From positions 1 through 7,802 of the forward strand of contig DFFD01000212.1 of assembly GCA_002369495.1 (NCBI GenBank): 7,802 nucleotides of DNA, given 5' to 3'. This DNA comes from Lachnospiraceae bacterium UBA3785 (lineage in GTDB: Bacteria > Bacillota > Clostridia > Lachnospirales > Lachnospiraceae). How positions within the stretch are numbered: the stretch's first letter is position 1; the number at the start of each line of letters is the position of its first letter. The position numbers and the translations under genes are program-made. The notes under the pieces are model-generated. The model was not told the origin of the DNA. It was given only the letters and a program-made list of their open reading frames with translations, and ran no database searches. This document shows positions 1-5,725 of this stretch, piece after piece.

Positions 1-236
1 ATCATGGTCACCATGGAGAGCGCCACGAGGATGCAGCCGGCGTAGATGATGACCAGGCCGCCGCCCACCGTCACATGTCCGTCCGTAAAAAGAAAGCCGT
101 TGTCCGCGCCGAGCCAGACCACCAGCGTCACCACGGCGAGGTGCATAAAAAGAATAAAGAAGAGATTCAGCGTGAGCAGGACGGTCAGGCTGAGTGTTCC
201 CAGGACCTCTCTCGATTTATCGATTATTTTTCTCAT
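1..236 (-). CDS. Sensor histidine kinase, N-terminal part only (cut by window edge)
   Basis: This frame starts at an ATG (positions 236-234) and runs off the left edge after 78 residues. It begins with a short basic segment (MRKIIDKSRE). A long hydrophobic stretch follows at about residues 14-42, then a roughly 16-residue loop (about 43-58), then a second hydrophobic stretch from about 59 to the edge. Two membrane helices at the N-terminus, directly after an OmpR-type regulator, are the usual start of a membrane sensor kinase; HAMP, dimerisation and ATPase domains would lie outside the window. The start is 2 nt after the regulator's stop codon, with an AAAGG upstream inside the regulator gene, so the two are probably co-translated. 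The loop is too short for a folded outside sensor domain, which would fit an intramembrane-sensing kinase. No kinase motif is visible, so the call rests on context and topology. Confidence 0.72.
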   Translation of the reverse strand, partial: MRKIIDKSREVLGTLSLTVLLTLNLFFILFMHLAVVTLVVWLGADNGFLFTDGHVTVGGGLVIIYAGCILVALSMVTM

Positions 237-238
237 GT

Positions 239-913
239 TCAGACCTTTCTGACCGCCCGGTAGCCCATGCCGCGGATCGTCTGGATCTCAAACTCAGGCC
301 AGTCATAAAAACGCGTGCGCAGACGGTTGATGTGGACGTTGACCGTCTTCTCGTCGCTCTCGCTGTCCATGCCCCAGATCTCATCCAGCAGCTCGAGCCG
401 CGTGAAGGTCCGCTCCGGGTAAGCGAGCAGCTTGTAGAGGAGATTGAACTCCTTGGGCGGCAGGACCTGCGCATCGTAGCCTTTCCGGACCGTGTGGGTA
501 TCGTAATCGAGGACGACGTCCCCGATCGTGATCCTGTGCTCGTCGACGATCCTCGCGCGGCGAAGAAGCGCCTTGATGCGCAGGATCAGTTCCTGCCGGT
601 CGGGCGGCTTCACCATATAATCGTCGGTTCCGACGAGGAAGCCGGTGTGCTTGTCCTCCGGCAGGGATTTGGCGGTCAGCATCATGATCGGAAGCATGCT
701 GCCGGAATCCCGGATCGCCTGCGTGAGTTCAAAACCGTCCATCTTCGGCATCATGACGTCGCAGAGAAGCAGGTCGATGTGCTGATGGTCCATGATCTGA
801 AGGGCCTCCTCGCCGTCGCGTGCCGGGACGGGATCGTAGCCGTTCATTTTCAGGATTGCGCACAGGAGCCGGCTGGTGCTGGGGTCGTCTTCCGCTACCA
901 GTATTTTCAGCAT
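239..913 (-). CDS. OmpR/PhoB-family response regulator transcription factor
   Basis: This 224-residue protein is a complete two-domain response regulator of normal family length. The receiver domain spans about residues 1-120 and carries the acidic pair E8/D9/D10, the phospho-accepting D52 in LLCDVMMP, the switch T80 in MLTAKS and the conserved K102-P103. The winged-helix DNA-binding domain spans about 127-224, with the typical LPPKEFNLLYKLL, VNVHINRLR and IQTIRGMGYR segments. It would be phosphorylated by the kinase encoded just downstream (2-nt gap) and bind direct-repeat DNA as a dimer. The start is supported by AAGGAG at positions 927-922, 8 nt before the ATG. It is divergent from the dehydrogenase operon at 1096, and the shared intergenic region holds 11-bp direct repeats, so autoregulation and control of that operon are likely but inferred. 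The signal sensed is unknown. Confidence 0.95.
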   Translation of the reverse strand: MLKILVAEDDPSTSRLLCAILKMNGYDPVPARDGEEALQIMDHQHIDLLLCDVMMPKMDGFELTQAIRDSGSMLPIMMLTAKSLPEDKHTGFLVGTDDYMVKPPDRQELILRIKALLRRARIVDEHRITIGDVVLDYDTHTVRKGYDAQVLPPKEFNLLYKLLAYPERTFTRLELLDEIWGMDSESDEKTVNVHINRLRTRFYDWPEFEIQTIRGMGYRAVRKV

Positions 914-1095
914 ATGTGAGTCTCCTTAACATGTTTTCTTATATTCTATCACCTCTGATTTTATCAGGAAAGATAAACAAAAGATAAACAAAACTATTAA
1001 CTTTCTGTTTATCTCCGCGCTGTATCCTAAGCTCATCGAAAACAAACAGCACCGACCGCGAAAGACGCGGCGCACATTTAAAGGAGATTATAAAA
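914..1095. promoter_or_regulatory. Divergent promoter/operator region with 11-bp direct repeats
   Basis: This AT-rich 182-bp stretch separates the minus-strand regulator from the plus-strand dehydrogenase. It contains AGATAAACAAA twice in exact tandem (971-981 and 982-992), plus the inverted 9-mer TGTTTATCT at 1006-1014. An 11-bp repeat spacing, about one helical turn, is the standard layout of OmpR/PhoB-type operators. Possible -10 boxes are TATCCT (1023-1028) for the plus-strand gene and TAGAAT (948-943, minus) or TATAAG (944-939, minus) for the regulator. I find no good -35 box at the proper distance for either, which fits promoters needing an activator. A short perfect hairpin, CCGCG-AAAGA-CGCGG (1056-1070), lies in the probable 5' leader of the plus-strand gene. 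The repeats are seen directly; binding by the neighbouring regulator is inferred. Confidence 0.65.
971..1014. repeat. Two tandem AGATAAACAAA repeats and an inverted third copy
   Basis: The 11-mer AGATAAACAAA occurs at 971-981 and again at 982-992 without mismatch. The reverse complement of its first nine bases, TGTTTATCT, lies at 1006-1014, with its last base 8 bp before the candidate TATCCT -10 box. This is the most probable binding site in the divergent region. Confidence 0.8.
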
Positions 1096-2802
1096 ATGAA
1101 AACACAGAACACACTCTACTTACTCACCGGCGCAGCAGGATTCCTCGGCAGCAACATCTGCTCCCAGCTCATCGAGCGCGGCGAAAAGGTTCGCGCATTT
1201 GTCCTTGCCGGCGACCCGGCCGTGAAATACATCCCGGAAGGCGTCGAGATCTGCGAAGGCGACCTCACGAACGCTGAGGACTGCGACAGGTTCTTCGACG
1301 TGCCGGAAGGCGTTGACACGATCTGCATCCACTGCGCGAGCATGGTCACGGTCAACCCGGACTACAGCGAGAAGCTCATGGCAGTCAACGTCGGCGGCAC
1401 CGAGAATATCATCGCGGCAGCAAAGAATCATGACAGCTTCAGAAAGCTCGTCTACGTCTCCAGCACCGGCGCGATCCCGGAGCTCCCGAAAGGCCAGATA
1501 ATCAGGGAAGTGAACCAGTTCGTCCCCTATGACGACGACAAGGTCGTCGGTTGGTACAGCAGGAGCAAGGCGATCGCGACCCAGAAAGTCCTCGACGCCT
1601 CTGCCGAAGGCATGAATGCCTGCGTTGTACACCCGAGCGGCATCCTTGGCCCGAACGACCACGCGATCAGCGAGACCACCGGCACGATCATCAAGATCAT
1701 GAACGGCGAGATGCCGGTCGGCATGGGCGGCAGCTTCAACCTCTCCGACGTCCGCGACCTGGCCGCCGGCACGATTGCGGCTGCAGACAAGGGCCGCAAG
1801 GGCGAGTGCTACATCCTCGGCAACAAGGAGGTCACGCTGAAGGAGGTCGCGAAGATGCTCCACGACGCCAGCGGCTGCAAACAGCCTCTCTTCTACGTGC
1901 CGATCCCGATGGCCTACCGCCTCGCCGCTTCCATGGAGAAGAAGGCAAAGAAGACCGGCGAGAAACCGCTGATGACCAGCTTCGCGGTCTACAACCTCGA
2001 CAGAAACAACTCCTACGATTACTCCAAGGCGGAGAGAGAGCTCGGCTACCACACCCGTCCTTACAGCGAGACGCTGACCGACGAGGCGGTCTGGCTCGTC
2101 AAAGCCGGCCTCATCAAGGGCAAGGTCAGCGTTAAGGAGACTGCCCCGGCAGCCGTCACCGTCTCCATTCCGGAGCAGGTCGCCAGCGTCTTCGCGGACA
2201 GGGATCTTGTCCGGCAGGTCGCCGAGGCGGAAAGCGCCGACAGGCTCGAGGCGATTCTCTCGACGGCAGGCATCACCAATTTCACCCGCGATACCCTTGA
2301 GGAATCCTTCAAGCACCTCACGCTCAGCCGCGACAGCCTCGCCCTGACCGACCTCTTTAAGGACAGCAGCTACTACAGCTGCTCCCGCAAGCTCGCCGCC
2401 CTCGGTCTTTCGACCACCCCGGCGGAGTTCGACCTCATCAAGGATATCTTCGCGGCGGCTCACGACAGCACGATGGGCCCGGACATGGACGACGCCCACG
2501 ACCTTGACGCGGCTGCGGAAGTCCTCAAAGCCTACGGCCACTACCATATCGAGAAGGATTTCATCGCCACCATGCTCGAGTACACGACACTGCTTGACGA
2601 GGAGGGCATTTTCTCGGAGCAGGTTTACGAGGAAATGAAGAAATACACCTTCGAGCAGCGCTGCACGAAATACATCACCACGCTCCAGGCGATCGGCGTG
2701 ATCACCGGCCTTCGCTACGGGATCCATGACAGCTTTGAGACGCCTTACCTCATCGCGATCGCGGGCTGCGCGGCGATGATCCGCCAGAGGATGGCGGCGT
2801 AA
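1096..2802 (+). CDS. Extended-SDR NAD-dependent epimerase/dehydratase with unassigned C-terminal extension
   Basis: This is a 568-residue soluble protein. Residues 1 to about 340 form an extended short-chain dehydrogenase: the nucleotide-binding TGAAGFLG (11-18), an acidic GDL segment after beta-3, the VYVSST strand (S123/T124), and the catalytic YSRSK (Y154, K158). It resembles dihydroflavonol-reductase-like or sugar-epimerase-like enzymes, so it probably uses NAD(P)H on a carbonyl or hydroxyl substrate that cannot be named from sequence. Extended SDRs usually end near 300-350 residues; here about 220 further, mostly helical residues follow. Residues about 359-406 (FADRDLVRQVAEAE...GITNFTRDTLEESF) loosely resemble a Nif11-type helical segment, a resemblance judged by eye; the rest is not recognised. 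AAGGAG at 1081-1086, 9 nt before the ATG, fixes the start. It is the first gene of an operon with the dehydrogenase remnant at 2828 and diverges from the response regulator. Confidence 0.88.
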   Translation: MKTQNTLYLLTGAAGFLGSNICSQLIERGEKVRAFVLAGDPAVKYIPEGVEICEGDLTNAEDCDRFFDVPEGVDTICIHCASMVTVNPDYSEKLMAVNVGGTENIIAAAKNHDSFRKLVYVSSTGAIPELPKGQIIREVNQFVPYDDDKVVGWYSRSKAIATQKVLDASAEGMNACVVHPSGILGPNDHAISETTGTIIKIMNGEMPVGMGGSFNLSDVRDLAAGTIAAADKGRKGECYILGNKEVTLKEVAKMLHDASGCKQPLFYVPIPMAYRLAASMEKKAKKTGEKPLMTSFAVYNLDRNNSYDYSKAERELGYHTRPYSETLTDEAVWLVKAGLIKGKVSVKETAPAAVTVSIPEQVASVFADRDLVRQVAEAESADRLEAILSTAGITNFTRDTLEESFKHLTLSRDSLALTDLFKDSSYYSCSRKLAALGLSTTPAEFDLIKDIFAAAHDSTMGPDMDDAHDLDAAAEVLKAYGHYHIEKDFIATMLEYTTLLDEEGIFSEQVYEEMKKYTFEQRCTKYITTLQAIGVITGLRYGIHDSFETPYLIAIAGCAAMIRQRMAA

Positions 2803-2827
2803 GAGAGAATCTGAAGGAGATACGGCA

Positions 2828-2996
2828 ATGGAAAATGCAGAAAAGAAGCAGGTGTGCGTGATCACCGGAGGCGGCTCCGGGATGGGGCTGGCGACCGCGA
2901 AGCGCATGGCGAAAAAAGGCTATTACACGATCCGGTGCGGACATCATCTGCGACGGCGGGTGCGTGGCGAGCGGCGCAGGGGCATTTTCAAGATAA
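2828..2996 (+). pseudogene. Classical short-chain dehydrogenase, internally deleted remnant
   Basis: The gene begins 25 nt after the preceding stop with a good AAGGAG (2814-2819) 8 nt before the ATG. The first 36 residues or so read as a classical SDR start, including the cofactor loop TGGGSGMGLATAKRMA. After about position 2932 the reading frame turns into an arginine-rich string with no SDR character. In the frame shifted by +1, positions 2934-2993 instead encode GADIICDGGCVASGAGAFSR followed by TAA (2994-2996), which looks just like the C-terminal end of a classical SDR (family endings commonly contain a DGG). The likely history is loss of roughly 200 internal codons, joining the two ends out of frame. 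The unshifted frame stays open to a TAA at 3050-3052 and could make a 74-residue product, but this would lack the Ser-Tyr-Lys catalytic residues. The gene is almost certainly non-functional as an enzyme. Confidence 0.8.
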
Positions 2997-3007
2997 GGCA
3001 CAGAAAA

Positions 3008-3031
3008 GGGAGCAGGCTCTGTCCTGCTCCC
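3008..3031 (-). terminator. Hairpin terminator between convergent genes (mainly for yitT-family gene)
   Basis: A perfect 9-bp stem, GGGAGCAGG (3008-3016) with CCTGCTCCC (3023-3031), encloses a 6-nt loop. Read on the minus strand, it is followed by TTTTCTG, and it begins at the last base of the yitT-family stop codon. Read on the plus strand, the downstream sequence TACAGTTCTTC is less U-rich, so it would be a weaker terminator for the dehydrogenase operon. Confidence 0.75.
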
Positions 3032-3960
3032 TACAGTTCTTCATGGCTGTAATTGAGGAATCCCTCCCCTCGGACCTCGTGCGCGTCGGTCAGGATCATG
3101 AAGGCTCCCGGATCGGTCTCGGCAACCAGATCGCGGAGCAGGACGGCCTCCTTCTTTGAGACCGCGACCAGGAGGACCGGACGATTCTCTCCGGTGTACA
3201 TTCCTGTTCCCTCAAGACGCGTCACGCCGCGGACGAGCTCCCGCATGATCCTGCCGGCAAGCTCCTCGTGCCTTTCCGAGATGATCAGGGCGGAATAGGC
3301 GTTCCGGAACCCGATTGTGATCGAGTCCGCCACCCGGCTCGTGAGCACAACGGAAATGATCGCGTACATGGAGATTTTCACGCCGAAGATCCAGACTGAC
3401 AGGAGGATGACGGCTCCGTCCAGGAGCTTCATGAGCGTGGCGGTGCTCATGTAGGGAAATGCCCGCTGCAGCAGCGCCCCGAGCGTATCGGTTCCCCCGG
3501 TCGTCGCCTTTCCGAGAAATACAAACCCGAGGCCGGCGCCCATCACCGCACCGCCCGCGATCGTCGTGAGGAAGAGGTCGTCCCCCATCAGCGGGTACTC
3601 CGGCACGACGAGGAGCCAGAGCGAGAAAATGACGGAGGCGGCAAATGTGCGCCGCATAAAGAGCCACCCCCGCACGCGGATCGCGGCGAGGATCAGCGGG
3701 ATGTTCAGGGCGGCGTTCGAAAGCCAGGTAGGGATCCCGCCGGGAAACCACGGCAGGCCGGCGCTGGCATATCTGATGATGATGGCGAGACCGGTGAACC
3801 CGCCGGGGACCATTTTGGCCGGCGTGAAGGCCAGGTTGGCGGACAGGGCCATGAGAAGGGTGCCGAGGAGGATCGAGAGGTAATCCTGCAGGCGCTCCCT
3901 GCCGGCATAGAGCCTCGTGCCCGCGAGGTCGGCTTTTATTTTCTGTAATGCTTCGGACAT
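3031..3960 (-). CDS. YitT family membrane protein (YitT_membrane plus DUF2179 domain)
   Basis: This 309-residue integral membrane protein has about five or six hydrophobic segments between residues 28 and 212, with the family signatures PGGFTG (52-57) and TTGGTD (153-158). A soluble C-terminal DUF2179 domain covers about residues 221-302 and includes VLLVAVSKKE and the conserved DPGAF (283-287) with EVRGEGF. Length and domain order match Bacillota YitT proteins such as B. subtilis YitT and YpjC. The biochemical role of the family is not established; transport or signalling at the cytoplasmic membrane is only presumed. I chose the ATG at 3960 because GGGAGG lies 8 nt upstream; the longer frame begins with a TTG at 3993 directly after a terminator U-tract and lacks a ribosome site. 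The gene stands alone, downstream of the GH32 gene and convergent with the dehydrogenase remnant. Its leader carries a terminator hairpin (separate entry), suggesting attenuation. Confidence 0.93.
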   Translation of the reverse strand: MSEALQKIKADLAGTRLYAGRERLQDYLSILLGTLLMALSANLAFTPAKMVPGGFTGLAIIIRYASAGLPWFPGGIPTWLSNAALNIPLILAAIRVRGWLFMRRTFAASVIFSLWLLVVPEYPLMGDDLFLTTIAGGAVMGAGLGFVFLGKATTGGTDTLGALLQRAFPYMSTATLMKLLDGAVILLSVWIFGVKISMYAIISVVLTSRVADSITIGFRNAYSALIISERHEELAGRIMRELVRGVTRLEGTGMYTGENRPVLLVAVSKKEAVLLRDLVAETDPGAFMILTDAHEVRGEGFLNYSHEEL

Positions 3961-4078
3961 GATCTGTACCTCCCAAATCTGAACAGTGGCCAAAAAGAAC
4001 GGGCCGCTCCCTTAAGGAGTTGCCCGTTTAATCATCTTATACAGATTCTTTTCCTGCCGCAAGTCTGCTGGCAGCGCT
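3961..4078 (-). promoter_or_regulatory. Structured 5' leader of the yitT-family gene (possible attenuation region)
   Basis: Read on the minus strand, the predicted transcript opens with a hairpin: CTGCC (4074-4070) pairs with GGCAG (4058-4054), and the stem extends past a bulged A by two more pairs. A purine-rich AGGAAAAGAA linker follows, then a seven-codon frame, ATG at 4035 to TAA at 4014-4012 (peptide MIKRATP). The stop of this frame lies inside the terminator hairpin, just before the yitT ribosome site. A promoter, structured leader and terminator ahead of a start codon is the usual layout of a cis-acting attenuator. I do not recognise any known riboswitch class, and the tiny frame has only a poor, distant ribosome site (AGGA about 14 nt away). 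Confidence 0.4.
3992..4028 (-). terminator. Intrinsic terminator or attenuator upstream of the yitT-family gene
   Basis: On the minus strand AACGGGC (4028-4022) pairs with GCCCGTT (4004-3998), with an inner CTCC/GGAG pairing around CTTAA. The stem is followed by C and then TTTTT (3996-3992). This is a classic rho-independent terminator. It lies 32 nt before the ATG of the yitT-family gene and about 112 nt after the GH32 stop codon. It may end the sugar operon, act as an attenuator for the yitT-family gene, or both, because a promoter-like sequence sits between it and the GH32 gene. Confidence 0.8.
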
Positions 4079-4108
4079 ATTCTATTATAAAGAGGCAGCC
4101 CCCGTCAA
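4079..4108 (-). promoter_or_regulatory. Probable promoter of the yitT-family gene
   Basis: On the minus strand TTGACG (4108-4103) is followed after 18 nt by TAGAAT (4084-4079), which overlaps a perfect TATAAT (4089-4084). The TATAAT itself is only 13 nt from TTGACG, so the TAGAAT pairing is preferred, or TATAAT works with a weaker -35. A start near 4078-4072 would give a leader of about 110-120 nt before the ATG at 3960. Confidence 0.6.
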
Positions 4109-4139
4109 GCACATGCGTTACCGCGGCAGAGCACTGAAA

Positions 4140-5636
4140 TCACTCTTCAGCGTCTTCCATTTTCAGCTCATACTTGACGATATCCGCAATCACGTTCCCG
4201 TCCGACGAGAATGTGATCGCTCCGGCCTCCGCCGGCGTGTAGAGGACAAAGGAAGCCGCCTGCTCGCCGTCGTTGACGAACAGTTCCAGGCTGTAGCGGT
4301 CCAGGATGATTCGGAATTTGATCATCCCGTTCACCGCGTTGACCGGGAATTCGCGGATATTCACGATATCATGCGGGAATCCGCTGTGCGTGCGGTCCAC
4401 CTTCACCGTTCCGACGTCCGGCCGGAAGCGGATCAGGGTGTAATGCTCGCCGTCCTTCGCGACGTAGATGCGGAACCACTTGTAGAGGTTGCTCACGTTG
4501 ACCGGACGGATCGAGACCGTCATGTCAACGTACCGGCCGCTGATACCGCTGAGACCCAGATCTCCGTTGACCAGGATATTGCTGTATTCCACCCTGATGC
4601 CGCGGTAGTTCTCGAGTTCCCGGACCGGAAGCTGATAGAGGCGGCCGTTCTTCACGGACAGCTCTCTCGGGATCGTCATCTGGCCCATAAAGCTGAGATC
4701 GTGCTGCCGGCAGGCGGACGTCTCCCAGTTCTGCATCCATGCAATCATGATCCTGCGCCCGTCCGCAGCCTTGAGCGTCTGCGGCGCATAGAAATCAAGA
4801 CCGTAATCGATCGCGTGGACCGCTTCACGCAGCAGATGCTTCTTCTGCCGGTCATAGGTGCCGATCATGCAGACCGTCGCGTTGCCCGGATGGAACTCCA
4901 GGCCGATCGCCGACATCTCGATCGGGCTCACCAGAAGGACGTGGCGGCCGTCCAGCGGGAAGAAATCCGGGCACTCCCACATTCTTCCGTACTGGTTGTG
5001 GCAGGATGCGATGATGCTCACAAAATTCCAGTGGATCGCGTCCTCGCTCTCGTAGAGAAGGACTCTTCCGCTTCCGTCAGGACCTTCGTTCACGATGACC
5101 GCGTTGTATTTGCCGCCTTCCATCCAGATCTTCGGGTCCCTGAAATCCTTCACGCTCCCGCCTTCCGGAATCTGGTCCGCACCGATCACCGGGTTTCCTT
5201 CATATTTTTCATAGTCCATGCCGTCCCCGAAAGCTATGCACTGCGTCTGGTAGCTCTCGATACGGCCGCTCTCATTTCTCTCGTTTCGCACACCCGTGTA
5301 CATCAGGAGGTGACGCCCGTCAGGCATTTCGACGGCGCTCCCCGAGAAGCATCCGCCGCTGTCATACTCCTGATCCGGAGCCATCGCGGCGGGCAGGCGT
5401 TCCCATTTTATAAAATCATGCGTTTTGACATGCGCCCAGTGCATCGGTCCCCATTTGACATCATAGGGATAATACTGGAAAAATAAATGATACTCTCCCT
5501 TGTACGGAGCAAATCCGTTCGGATCGTTCAGCCAGCCGATTCCACCCGTCACGTGAAATTTGGGCTGCTCCGCATGCGAAAAAGGAAGGTATTTCTGCTC
5601 AAAATCGCGAGCCTCGGTGAGAAGACTGCTGCCCAT
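4140..5636 (-). CDS. GH32 beta-fructofuranosidase (sucrose/fructo-oligosaccharide hydrolase), cytoplasmic
   Basis: This 498-residue glycoside hydrolase family 32 enzyme cleaves terminal beta-D-fructofuranosyl units, for example sucrose to glucose and fructose. All three catalytic motifs are present: WLNDPNG (35-41, nucleophile D38), FRDP (165-168, transition-state stabiliser D167) and ECPD (221-224, acid/base E221). The five-bladed propeller covers about residues 22-335 and the C-terminal beta-sandwich about 345-498, a normal length for intracellular bacterial members. There is no signal peptide, so it acts in the cytoplasm. AAGGAG lies 7 nt before the ATG. It is the last gene of an operon with an Lpl-type ABC importer rather than a PTS, so the substrate is probably an unphosphorylated imported sugar and not sucrose-6-phosphate. 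Sucrose, kestose-type oligosaccharides and levan or inulin fragments cannot be told apart from sequence. Confidence 0.94.
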   Translation of the reverse strand: MGSSLLTEARDFEQKYLPFSHAEQPKFHVTGGIGWLNDPNGFAPYKGEYHLFFQYYPYDVKWGPMHWAHVKTHDFIKWERLPAAMAPDQEYDSGGCFSGSAVEMPDGRHLLMYTGVRNERNESGRIESYQTQCIAFGDGMDYEKYEGNPVIGADQIPEGGSVKDFRDPKIWMEGGKYNAVIVNEGPDGSGRVLLYESEDAIHWNFVSIIASCHNQYGRMWECPDFFPLDGRHVLLVSPIEMSAIGLEFHPGNATVCMIGTYDRQKKHLLREAVHAIDYGLDFYAPQTLKAADGRRIMIAWMQNWETSACRQHDLSFMGQMTIPRELSVKNGRLYQLPVRELENYRGIRVEYSNILVNGDLGLSGISGRYVDMTVSIRPVNVSNLYKWFRIYVAKDGEHYTLIRFRPDVGTVKVDRTHSGFPHDIVNIREFPVNAVNGMIKFRIILDRYSLELFVNDGEQAASFVLYTPAEAGAITFSSDGNVIADIVKYELKMEDAEE

Positions 5637-5662
5637 ATTAATTCTCCTTGGATGTAATAAAG

Positions 5663-5692
5663 GTTCTCGCCCTTCCGCGGAAGGACGAGAAC
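5663..5692 (-). terminator. Long intercistronic hairpin between binding-protein and GH32 genes
   Basis: The arms GTTCTCG and CGAGAAC (7 bp) are stacked, after one mismatch, on CCTTCC and GGAAGG (6 bp), closing on a 2-base apex that in RNA would open to a 4-base loop. On the minus strand the stem is followed by CCTTTATTAC, too poor in T for a strong terminator. It lies in the 89-nt gap between the two genes. It may be a leaky terminator or an mRNA-stabilising 3' end that lets the binding protein be made in excess over the hydrolase, as is common after binding-protein genes of ABC operons. Confidence 0.6.
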
Positions 5693-5725
5693 GATGTTGG
5701 AATTCAGATGCTTTCTGCCGATTAA

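Noticed and set aside
1056..1070. A CCGCG-AAAGA-CGCGG hairpin in the leader of the epimerase/dehydratase gene as a terminator or attenuator
   Set aside because: The stem is only 5 bp and no T-run follows, so it is not a credible terminator; it is mentioned only as a local hairpin.
1120..2907. A 595-codon open frame on the minus strand, opposite the epimerase/dehydratase gene
   Set aside because: It is a shadow of the GC-biased third positions of the plus-strand gene. Its product is rich in Arg, Asp, Val and Ala with no recognisable domain, while the plus-strand frame has clear SDR motifs and a ribosome site.
3961..3993. An 11-residue N-terminal extension of the yitT-family protein from a TTG at 3993
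   Set aside because: The TTG sits directly behind a terminator U-tract and has no ribosome site, while the ATG at 3960 has GGGAGG at good spacing.
4113..5486. A 457-codon plus-strand frame opposite the GH32 gene
   Set aside because: The minus-strand frame carries all three GH32 catalytic motifs. The antisense product is His-, Asp- and Arg-rich without family features and has no ribosome site.
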